DNA from: Pyrobaculum sp.
GTDB taxonomy: Archaea > Thermoproteota > Thermoprotei > Thermoproteales > Thermoproteaceae
Direction of reading: 5' to 3'
DNA length: 11,761 nucleotides
Assembly: GCA_020833205.1 (NCBI GenBank)
Contig: JAJHQT010000022.1
Location: 1-11,761, forward strand
Shown: positions 5,181 to 11,659 of the stretch, in pieces
Numbering within the stretch: position 1 is the first letter of the stretch
How the letters are laid out: the number at the start of each line of letters is the position of its first letter
Position numbers and translations under genes: made by a program
Notes under the pieces: generated by a model
Databases searched by the model: none
The model's input: only the letters and a program-made list of their open reading frames with translations
What the model was told of the DNA's origin: nothing

Positions 5181-7607
5181 ATGCGGTTTATAAAGTGGTT
5201 AAATGAAGTCGGGAAGAAGGATATTCTTCTCGTCGGCGGTAAAGGGGCTAACTTGGGGGAGGTGGCTAGTATTGTCCAGGTGCCGCCGGGCTTTGTGGTG
5301 ACCTCTGAGGCTTTTCTTTATTTCCTCGAAGTTACTGGTTTAAAGGAAAGGATAAAGGAGGTACTTAGAGAGTTTATTTCCCGTGGAGAGCCGGAGGAGT
5401 ACGAGAAGGCGAGCGCTGTGATACGTGGCTTGGTGGAAAGCTCGCCACTTCCCTCAGAGCTAGAGGCCGAGATAGCCGCGGCGTACAACAAGCTTTGTGA
5501 ATTAACTGGAGTCAAGAATGTGGCTGTTGCGGTGAGGAGCTCAGCCACCGCCGAAGATATACCGGAGGCATCTTTTGCCGGTCAGCAAGACACGTATCTC
5601 AACGTGAGGGGGGTTGAGAACGTGGTGTATTATGTGAAGAAGGTGTGGAGCTCTCTCTACACTCCACGTGCACTTTACTACAGGGACAGGATGGGAATTC
5701 CGCATGAGAAGAGCCTAATGGCGGTGGTGGTGCAGAAGTTAGTGAACGCGCGGTCTGCGGGGGTGATGTTTACTCTCGACCCCACCAACGGAGACAGGAG
5801 TAAGGTAGTTATCGAGGCCAGCTGGGGGCTTGGGGAGGGCGTGGTCAGAGGCATTGTGACGCCTGACGAATACGTAGTGGATAAGTCCACTCTAAAGATT
5901 GTGGAGAAGAGGATTTCGGTTAAGAAGGTGGCGGTGGTGAGAGACGAGTCGGGACTTACGAAAGAGGTGGAGCTACCCCCCGAGAAGGCCGCGACGCCTT
6001 CACTCACAGACGAGGAGGTTGTGGAACTTGCGAAGATGGCCCTTAAGCTTGAGGAGCATTACGGGTACCCGGTGGATATTGAGTTTGCAGTTGACGCAGA
6101 TATGCAGTATCCGCAGAACCTCTTTGTGCTTCAGGTTCGGCCGGAGACTGTGTGGTCTAGGAGGGAGGAGAAGCCTATGAGAGCCGAGGTAGCGCCGGTG
6201 GGGACTGTGGTAGTTAAGGGCATACCGGCCAGCCCTGGCGTAGCTGTGGGCGCCGCCAAGGTGTGCCTCACGGTTGAAGACGCAAAAAAGAAGTTGAAGA
6301 AGGGGGATATCCTCGTCACTAAGATGACAGACCCCGACTGGGTGCCGTATATGCGGCTGGCGGCCGCCATAGTAACCGACGAGGGCGGGCGGACAAGCCA
6401 TGCAGCTATTGTAAGTAGAGAATTAGGCATACCTGCAGTAGTGGGCACAGGCAACGCCACCTCTGTGCTGAAGGACGGCGAAGTCTACACCGTAGACGGC
6501 GGAAAAGGCGTAGTGATGGCGGGCGCCGTGGTGGAGCCTAAAGAGGAAAAGGTTGTTGAGGCAGCGGCCCCACCTCGGGAGATCATTCTGCATATATACC
6601 GCGCCGTGCCGACGGGCACCAAGGTGTATATGAATCTAGGCGAGCCTGATAAGATCGACGAGTATAAAGATCTGCCATTTGACGGCATCGGCTTGATGAG
6701 AATCGAGTTCGTCATATCGAGTTGGGTTGGTCAACACCCGCTTTATCTCCTATCTGTGGGACAGGAACATAAGTTCGTCTCGAAAATGGCAGAGGGCATC
6801 GCCAAGGTGGCCTCTGCCATCTACCCGAGGCCCGTCGTGGTTAGGTTCAGCGACTTTAAGAGCAACGAATACAGAGGCTTGGAGGGCGGCGAGAAGTTCG
6901 AGCCGGAGGAACGCAACCCGATGCTGGGGTGGCGCGGCGTGTCTCGTTATATCTCGCCTCAATACGAGAAGGCGTTTAGGCTGGAACTAAAGGCGATTAA
7001 GAAAGTGAGGGAGGAGATGGGCCTCACCAACGTCTGGGTCATGGCGCCTTTTGTGAGGACTGTGTGGGAGGCCGAGCGATTTGCTAAGCTCCTCGAGGAG
7101 GAGAGGCTCCACAGAGATAGGGACTTCAAGGTGTGGGCGATGGCTGAGGTGCCCTCCATAGCCTTTATGGTGGAGGAGTTTTCGCAGTATTTCGACGGCT
7201 TCTCTGTGGGCTCCAATGACTTGACTCAACTTGTGCTTGGCGTCGACAGAGACAACGACTTTCTTGTGAGGATCAACCCTAAGTATTTCGACGAGCGGGA
7301 GGCGCCCGTTTTGAAGGCCATATACGAGATAATTAAAAGAGCCCATAAGCTTGGGCGTACGGTGTCTATATGCGGCCAGGGTCCGTCGGTGTATCCACAG
7401 TTGGTGGAGTTCTTGGTGCGGGCGGGCATCGACAGCATTTCCGTGAACCCCGACGCAGTGTTGCAGACAAGGGTTTTGGTGGCGTCGGTAGAGCTTAAGC
7501 TCCTTAGGGAGAGGCTTGACGCTATCTACAACGCCCTTTATAAGACCGACGAAGCCGCGGAGTTCTACGACATCTTGAGGAAGGTTTTCGGCGGGGTTAA
7601 GTACTGA
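5181..7607 (+). CDS. ppsA: Phosphoenolpyruvate synthase (pyruvate, water dikinase)
   Basis: 808 residues, close to the usual 750-820 of archaeal PEP synthases. The N-terminal ATP-grasp part (about 1-325) shows GGKGANLGE (19-27), VRSSATAEDIPEASFAGQQD (118-137) and QVRPET (318-323). The central swivelling domain carries the phosphorylated histidine H407 in GGRTSHAAIVSRELGIPAVV. The C-terminal PEP/pyruvate TIM barrel (about 470-770) shows GLMRIEF (504-510), VRFSDFKSNEYRGLE (R555), GSNDLTQLVLGVDRD (677-691) and the catalytic C731 in ICGQGPS. It converts pyruvate, ATP and water to PEP, AMP and phosphate, feeding gluconeogenesis from pyruvate in the cytoplasm. Pyruvate phosphate dikinase would be longer (about 870-900) and differ in the N-terminal domain. 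The gene is intact and the start is supported by the TATA box. Canonical GQAPS is GQGPS here. Confidence 0.95.
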   Translation: MRFIKWLNEVGKKDILLVGGKGANLGEVASIVQVPPGFVVTSEAFLYFLEVTGLKERIKEVLREFISRGEPEEYEKASAVIRGLVESSPLPSELEAEIAAAYNKLCELTGVKNVAVAVRSSATAEDIPEASFAGQQDTYLNVRGVENVVYYVKKVWSSLYTPRALYYRDRMGIPHEKSLMAVVVQKLVNARSAGVMFTLDPTNGDRSKVVIEASWGLGEGVVRGIVTPDEYVVDKSTLKIVEKRISVKKVAVVRDESGLTKEVELPPEKAATPSLTDEEVVELAKMALKLEEHYGYPVDIEFAVDADMQYPQNLFVLQVRPETVWSRREEKPMRAEVAPVGTVVVKGIPASPGVAVGAAKVCLTVEDAKKKLKKGDILVTKMTDPDWVPYMRLAAAIVTDEGGRTSHAAIVSRELGIPAVVGTGNATSVLKDGEVYTVDGGKGVVMAGAVVEPKEEKVVEAAAPPREIILHIYRAVPTGTKVYMNLGEPDKIDEYKDLPFDGIGLMRIEFVISSWVGQHPLYLLSVGQEHKFVSKMAEGIAKVASAIYPRPVVVRFSDFKSNEYRGLEGGEKFEPEERNPMLGWRGVSRYISPQYEKAFRLELKAIKKVREEMGLTNVWVMAPFVRTVWEAERFAKLLEEERLHRDRDFKVWAMAEVPSIAFMVEEFSQYFDGFSVGSNDLTQLVLGVDRDNDFLVRINPKYFDEREAPVLKAIYEIIKRAHKLGRTVSICGQGPSVYPQLVEFLVRAGIDSISVNPDAVLQTRVLVASVELKLLRERLDAIYNALYKTDEAAEFYDILRKVFGGVKY

Positions 7608-7630
7608 AATTATTAAGGGTTTTAATTTTT
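7607..7630 (+). promoter_or_regulatory. TATA-like box for the MscS gene and T-rich end of ppsA
   Basis: AAATTATTAAGGG just after the ppsA stop places TTATTAA (7610-7616) 23 nt before the ATG at 7633. TTTTAATTTTT (7620-7630) then lies right before the start codon and may also act as a U-rich terminator for ppsA transcripts. The two roles cannot be separated from sequence alone. Confidence 0.45.
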
Positions 7631-7632
7631 CT

Positions 7633-8352
7633 ATGGATTTCGGCTCAGTTATATTTGGCGGAGTCGTCGCTGCAGTGGTGTTCTTTTTGGCTATGTACTC
7701 CGTGAAAAAGTTTTTCTCGAAAATCCTTACAAGAGAGGAGAGATACCTAGTGGAGTTTTTGGTCTTGCTTTTTTCTATTTCGCTCTTTTTGGCAGTGGCG
7801 TCGCCGGCAACTCAGCTACATTACCTCTTTTTTCTTGTGCTTGCCGTGTTTGTGATAGCTATGGGCATCCTTCTCTTGGGGACTCGGCGCGTGTTGGAAC
7901 AATATCTTACGGGGCTTTTTGTAACTAAGGTGTTGGATCTCCACGTGGGGGATTATATAGAGTTCAACAACATGCGTGGTTACATCACCGCGTTGGAGGA
8001 CACGTATATAGTCTTGAGGGACCCGCGGCGCGAATATGTGTATATTCCCTATACGACGTTGTTACAAAGTCCCTTTAGGCGGGTGAAGACGCCTGAGGGC
8101 CACGAGGTTAGGATTAGGCTTTTCGTGCCGCGTGGGCAGGAGCTTAAGGAGGTAAGGGAGGCGGTGGAGCAGGTGGCTAAGGAGTATGGATTGGAGAGGC
8201 TTAGCGTAGATGTGGAGAAGATTGGAGTGAGGGGGGTTGTTGTGGTTGTGAGAGGCATGTTGAAGGACCCGCGGCAAGAAGATGAAGTGAAGTATGCCGT
8301 TCTTGACCGTGTGTATGCAACGTTTCAATCTATACGGCAGACTACTGACTAA
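7633..8352 (+). CDS. MscS-family small mechanosensitive channel
   Basis: 239 residues, near the compact end of the MscS family. Three hydrophobic segments at about 5-27, 37-58 and 61-84 correspond to TM1-TM3. The following YLTGLFVTKVLDLHVGDYIEFNNMRGYITALEDTYIVLRD is the hallmark transition from the pore helix into the beta domain (about 99-150), including VGDYIE, the G-x-I segment and YIPYTTLLQSPFRR (137-150). An alpha/beta C-terminal domain follows (155-235). MscS channels sit in the cytoplasmic membrane and open under tension to release solutes in osmotic downshock. TM3 is less Gly/Ala-patterned than in E. coli MscS, so conductance could differ. Codons are lower in GC than in the first half of the window. 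The stop overlaps that of the convergent RCK gene. Confidence 0.9.
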   Translation: MDFGSVIFGGVVAAVVFFLAMYSVKKFFSKILTREERYLVEFLVLLFSISLFLAVASPATQLHYLFFLVLAVFVIAMGILLLGTRRVLEQYLTGLFVTKVLDLHVGDYIEFNNMRGYITALEDTYIVLRDPRREYVYIPYTTLLQSPFRRVKTPEGHEVRIRLFVPRGQELKEVREAVEQVAKEYGLERLSVDVEKIGVRGVVVVVRGMLKDPRQEDEVKYAVLDRVYATFQSIRQTTD

Positions 8353-8978
8353 TCGGTGAGTGTTTGTAAGTCTTCTTGTGGACCCACGGCAATTAGGTAA
8401 TCGCCTTCTTGAATCTCTGCGTCTTCTGCAGTTATGAAGCCGTCGTGTCTAACTATGGCGATTTTTGCGCCTGTCTCTCTTTCTAAGTCGCCTATGGAGC
8501 GGCCAAGTACTTTGGAGTCTGAAGTTACTAACATCTCAAAAAGGGCGACCTTGTCCTTAATTAACATGATTCTAGTGAATCTAAGGTTAAGTAGTCTCAG
8601 TAGTCTAGAAGCTACGCAGTGGTAGGTGATTATGGCTGTTATGCCTTCGTCCTCTGCTTGTTTGGCGATAGAGGCGCTTCTGGCGGTGATTACGACCACT
8701 GGGACGCCTTGGGATTTAGCTACCCGGGCCAGTGAGAGGTTTAACATATCGTTGGGCGAGGGGAATACTGCAATTTCTACATGAGAGAAATCGATCTCTT
8801 TTACGACTTTTTCGTAGTTCTCAGTAAGCGTGTGGATGTATACGGGTTCTTTTTCAAATATCTTTGCTCTTTCTCGGGTGGCAAGAACTCTTACGACGTA
8901 GCCGTTGTCTGAAAGTACCCTAGCCAACTGGGGGGCTAAGTCGTCGTTGCTGTCTAACACAAGGGCTTCTCTAGCCAC
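8349..8978 (-). CDS. RCK-domain (TrkA_N/TrkA_C-like) ion-transport regulatory protein
   Basis: 209 residues from GTG 8978 on the minus strand. Residues 4-130 fit a Rossmann-type RCK_N domain (EALVLDSNDDLAPQLARVL, VEIAVFPSPNDMLNLSLARVA, VPVVVITARS, GITAIITYH). Residues 136-205 fit RCK_C (VTSDSKVLGRSIGDLERETGAKIAIVRHDGFI...IQEGDYLIAVGP). The GxGxxG of TrkA_N is absent; LDSNDDLA stands in its place, so NAD(H)/ATP binding may be lost or changed. A D after the second strand is likewise not evident. RCK proteins form cytoplasmic rings that gate K+ channels or transporters. No membrane segment and no K+-channel filter is present, so this is a free subunit. Its convergent neighbour is an MscS channel. 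A TATA box (TTTAAAAA, 9005-8998 minus) is 27 nt before the GTG. Confidence 0.85.
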   Translation of the reverse strand: MAREALVLDSNDDLAPQLARVLSDNGYVVRVLATRERAKIFEKEPVYIHTLTENYEKVVKEIDFSHVEIAVFPSPNDMLNLSLARVAKSQGVPVVVITARSASIAKQAEDEGITAIITYHCVASRLLRLLNLRFTRIMLIKDKVALFEMLVTSDSKVLGRSIGDLERETGAKIAIVRHDGFITAEDAEIQEGDYLIAVGPQEDLQTLTD

Positions 8979-9165
8979 GTAGGTTTTGGTTTACAAGTTT
9001 TTAAATAAAGAGACGGCAAAAACTCGCAAAGGCTTTAATCCTCTTCTCTATAGGAAGGAAATTATTTGCTCTTTTGTATTCTACTAGTTGACTTATTAAT
9101 ATTTATATATCCATGTTAATAATATAGGGCTGCAAAGATTTATATAGGAAGCTGAAATGAGGTCT
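8979..9165. promoter_or_regulatory. AT-rich divergent intergenic region with repeated elements
   Basis: No ORF of note lies in these 187 bp. On the minus strand TTTAAAAA (9005-8998) is the likely TATA box of the RCK gene. On the plus strand TTTATATA (9139-9146) is that of the PLP enzyme. TATAGGAAG occurs twice (9049-9057 and 9143-9151), and each copy is preceded by GCAAAG (9025-9030 and 9132-9137). The first copy with GGCTTTAAT could be a second promoter or half of an operator. A further AT-rich block TATTTATATATCC is near 9099-9111. Confidence 0.5.
9139..9146 (+). promoter_or_regulatory. TATA box that decides the start of the PLP enzyme
   Basis: AAAGATTTATATAGG contains TTTATATA with its first T 27 nt before the ATG at 9166 but only 18 nt before the ATG at 9157. 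Other genes in this window have 23-28 nt. If the transcript is leaderless, 9157 would lie upstream of the transcription start. Confidence 0.6.
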
Positions 9166-10317
9166 ATGCGTAGGGCTACAGTGGCCGTAAGGGGTTATGG
9201 GAACAAGGACCCCTACGGCTCGCTTATTCCCCCCATTTACCAGACAGCCATCTTTAGGATGGAGGGAGAGGCCCTAAAGTCGGATCGGGGGTTCGATCTT
9301 AAATATAGCCGGGAGGAAAACCCCACTTTGCGGCCTCTGGAGGAGGTGGTGGCAAAGCTCGAGGGGGGGCTTGACGCCGTCGCCTTTAACAGCGGCATGG
9401 CGGCTCTTTCGGCGGTTTTCTTCTCGTCTTTAGACGCCGACGCCTCTGTGGTGACCACGGCCGAGGCCTACGGCGCGACGCTACGGCTTCTGGACTCTCT
9501 TGGCAAGTTCGGCATAAGGCTTCGAAAGGGGTTCCCAGAGACCGAGGTAGTTGTGGAGTTGATTAAAGAGGTGAGACCGCGGCTTGTTTTTGCAGAGACC
9601 ATCACCAACCCCATGTTGAGAGTTCTGGATTTGCCGGAGGTTGTCAAAGCGGCGAAAGACGTGGGGGCTTTGGCGGTTGTGGACAACACTTTCGCCACCC
9701 CCGTCTTGACGGCGCCTCTGTCCTACGGCGCCGACGTTGTTGTACACTCCACCACTAAGTACTTGGCCGGCCACAACGACGTGGTCGGCGGAGTCGCCGT
9801 CGTGGCCGCCAGAGAGCGACTAGAGGATTTGTGGATCTGGAGGGCGATGTTGGGTAATATCATGCAACCCTTCGAGGCCTTTCTGACTCTTAGAGGCGTC
9901 AAGACTCTTTTTGTGAGGTTTGAGAGGCAGTGTAGAAGCGCAATGGCCGTCGCCGAGTTTTTGTCGGAGCACAGCAAGGTGAAGGAGGTTATCTACCCAG
10001 GATTGTCGAGTCATCCGCATCACGGCGTTGCGAAGAAGCTCTTTGGCGATAAGTTCGGGGCTGTGGTTTCTTTTAAGTTGAAAGGTGGAAGAGAGGCGGC
10101 GGTTAAGTTCTTCAAGTCGTTGAGGCTCATCACGCCGGGCCCAAGTCTAGGCGGGGTGGAGAGCATAGCCACGTATCCCATAGCCAGCGCCGCCTCCCCT
10201 ATACCTGAAGAAGACAGGAAGATGCTCGGCATAACTGAGGATCTTGTTAGGCTTTCCGTGGGTCTTGAGGACCCGGCGGATCTGATTGAGGACTTGGATC
10301 AAGCTTTGAGAAGCTAA
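9166..10317 (+). CDS. PLP-dependent cystathionine gamma-synthase/gamma-lyase family enzyme
   Basis: 383 residues from ATG 9166 (386 if the in-frame ATG at 9157 is used). Numbering from 9166: TVAVRGYGNKDPYGSLIPPIYQTA (N-terminus typical of the Cys/Met metabolism PLP family), YSREENPTLRPLE (47-59), the phosphate-binding SGMAAL (76-81), VVDNTFATPV (171-180) with the PLP-ring Asp, and HSTTKYLAGHNDVVGG with the Schiff-base Lys at 198. The C-terminal SLGGVESIATYP...LVRLSVGLEDPADLIEDLDQAL is also diagnostic. Family members catalyse gamma-replacement or gamma-elimination in transsulfuration (cystathionine synthesis or cleavage, O-acyl-homoserine sulfhydrylation). Which reaction applies cannot be read from sequence. 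The common PATMTHAS segment after the GGVES motif is PIASAASPIP here. Start chosen from TATA spacing and family N-terminus. Confidence 0.92.
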   Translation: MRRATVAVRGYGNKDPYGSLIPPIYQTAIFRMEGEALKSDRGFDLKYSREENPTLRPLEEVVAKLEGGLDAVAFNSGMAALSAVFFSSLDADASVVTTAEAYGATLRLLDSLGKFGIRLRKGFPETEVVVELIKEVRPRLVFAETITNPMLRVLDLPEVVKAAKDVGALAVVDNTFATPVLTAPLSYGADVVVHSTTKYLAGHNDVVGGVAVVAARERLEDLWIWRAMLGNIMQPFEAFLTLRGVKTLFVRFERQCRSAMAVAEFLSEHSKVKEVIYPGLSSHPHHGVAKKLFGDKFGAVVSFKLKGGREAAVKFFKSLRLITPGPSLGGVESIATYPIASAASPIPEEDRKMLGITEDLVRLSVGLEDPADLIEDLDQALRS

Positions 10318-10330
10318 TTCTTTTTTATAG
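10316..10330 (+). terminator. T-rich terminator / TATA-like element between PLP enzyme and Nre gene
   Basis: AATTCTTTTTTATAG directly follows the stop at 10315-10317. The six-T run could end the upstream transcript; TTTATA within it lies about 21 nt before the GTG at 10345, slightly short for the local leaderless spacing. AGAGAGGG at 10329-10336 could instead act as a ribosome-binding site, so this gene may be read from the upstream promoter. Confidence 0.35.
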
Positions 10331-10344
10331 AGAGGGTATATACT

Positions 10345-11481
10345 GTGAGTATCTGCGTCAAGTGCCAAGGACGTAAGCTGTTGTGTGGATTGCCGAAGTG
10401 CCCCATAAGGGATAGGATTTCAGTCTTTAGACTGGCGCTTAGCAAAGTCTCTGGGGCCGAGGTCTTTGGGTCTTCTCCGCCTGCCGCTGTGGTGGGGGAG
10501 CGCGGCTGGCCACAGGTTGCTGTTTATTTCGGCGAGCCGCCCGACGTGTTCGGCGATGAGGCCCGGCGCTACGACGACCCGAGGCTTCTGTGGGGGCTTC
10601 CGCTTGAGGAGATTGCCAAGCTTCGGAGCTACGTCACTTTTGGCGTCAGGCGTGCGAAGACGCCGTGGGAGCTGGGGGAATTGCCCTACGTCGCGGTTTC
10701 GGCGAGACCTGTGGATTTGGAGATGAAGTTCGCCAAGCCGCCTTCCCCGCAGATATTGTTTGATCTACGTGAGAAGCCCATGGGTCCGAGGGCCCCCTTG
10801 GAGAGGGCTAGGGTGGTGGAGAACCCGGCCGTCCCCCAGCAACTGGACCGCCTAGCCGCCGAGGACCTGGCGGCTGGGGAGGCGGCTGTTGAGCTGTACG
10901 CCAGAGGGGTCGACCTCTACATTGTCCAACGGGCCTTCGCGCTGGGCCTTCTGGGGGCTAGACACAGGAGGAGACTCGTCCCTTCTCGGTGGGCCATAAC
11001 GGCAGTGGATGTGGCTGTCGGGAACTGGCTGGCGATGAGGGTGAGGGATTTGCCTGAGGTGTCGGACACGTTGTATGGCTACGGCGAATATCTCGACAAC
11101 AGATATCTTGTCGTGGTGAGACCAGGCCCCCTAAGGTTTGTCTATCTGGAGAGGTGGCAATCCGGCGGGGGGATGGCTGAGGTGCTGGTGAAGGAGAATG
11201 TGCAGGGCGTCCGCACCACTTTGGATGGTGGATTTGAGGCGGCGCGGCTGGCCGTTCTGGAGAAGCTGTTGGCGTTGGGTAGAAGGGGGTCTGTGGCTGT
11301 GGTGAGATGGATTGGAGAGGGGTACTACGTCTCTGTGGGGAACTGGCAAATCAGAGAAACCATCAGGAGGATTAGCTTGAAAAGACTCGACGAAGAATAT
11401 AGACGCTACGTTGAGAAGGTAGGGACGGATCCCCTAGCTCTCCTTGGCAAATCAGCCAAATCTTTGACAGAATTCTTTTAA
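10345..11481 (+). CDS. Nre-family archaeal DNA repair protein
   Basis: 378 residues from GTG 10345. The N-terminus has C4-VK-C7 and C14-GLPK-C19, a putative zinc-binding cluster of this family. Then come SSPPAAVVGERGWPQVAVYFGEPP (43-66), VDLEMKFAKPPSPQILFD (123-140), and RHRRRLVPSRWAITAVD (206-222), the most characteristic Nre segment. Nre proteins are archaeal; in Archaeoglobus and Haloferax they are linked to DNA damage response and bind the PCNA clamp through a C-terminal PIP box. Here the protein ends AKSLTEFF: the Lxx-FF part of a PIP box is kept, but Ala replaces the usual Gln. The catalytic activity is not established. Only GTG 10345 keeps the first cysteine pair. The gene follows the PLP enzyme after 27 nt, and T-rich sequence follows its stop. 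Confidence 0.88.
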   Translation: MSICVKCQGRKLLCGLPKCPIRDRISVFRLALSKVSGAEVFGSSPPAAVVGERGWPQVAVYFGEPPDVFGDEARRYDDPRLLWGLPLEEIAKLRSYVTFGVRRAKTPWELGELPYVAVSARPVDLEMKFAKPPSPQILFDLREKPMGPRAPLERARVVENPAVPQQLDRLAAEDLAAGEAAVELYARGVDLYIVQRAFALGLLGARHRRRLVPSRWAITAVDVAVGNWLAMRVRDLPEVSDTLYGYGEYLDNRYLVVVRPGPLRFVYLERWQSGGGMAEVLVKENVQGVRTTLDGGFEAARLAVLEKLLALGRRGSVAVVRWIGEGYYVSVGNWQIRETIRRISLKRLDEEYRRYVEKVGTDPLALLGKSAKSLTEFF

Positions 11482-11515
11482 TTCTCTATATTAATTTTTA
11501 TGTTTTCGTGACATG
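11482..11515 (+). terminator. T-rich terminator after the Nre gene
   Basis: TTCTCTATATTAATTTTTATGTTTTCG follows the stop, with T runs of five (11494-11498) and four (11502-11505). Such oligo-T tracts are the usual intrinsic termination signal in archaea. No GC-rich hairpin precedes it. An archaeal factor-dependent end is equally possible. Confidence 0.45.
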
Positions 11516-11659
11516 AAATAACTCATACTACTTAGTAGGCCTACGTTCTCTAAACACTCTATAGTAGTCGGCATATCGCTGATGTCGTCACTTCTTCGGT
11601 GGAGAAGAAGGAAAGGGGCGAGGTCTATATATCGCCTAGGCGACCTCCGTGCTGGTCCG
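11516..11659. repeat. Non-coding convergent end region with inverted repeats
   Basis: No ORF of note. Two inverted repeats stand out. CTTCTTC (11591-11597) and GAAGAAG (11604-11610) form a perfect 7-bp stem with a 6-nt loop. GAGGTC (11620-11625) pairs with GACCTC (11642-11647) around a 16-nt loop that overlaps the perfect 12-bp palindrome TCGCCTAGGCGA (11632-11643). GGGGC (11615-11619) and GCCCC (11665-11669) could close an outer stem. On the minus strand the second hairpin is followed by CCCCTTTCCTTCTTCTCC, so it may end a transcript coming from the right. CTACTTAGTAG near 11528-11538 is a weaker stem. Confidence 0.45.

Noticed and set aside
6000..6460. Minus-strand ORFs of 109-133 codons inside ppsA
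   Set aside because: Antisense to the conserved phosphohistidine domain of PEP synthase; shadow frames.
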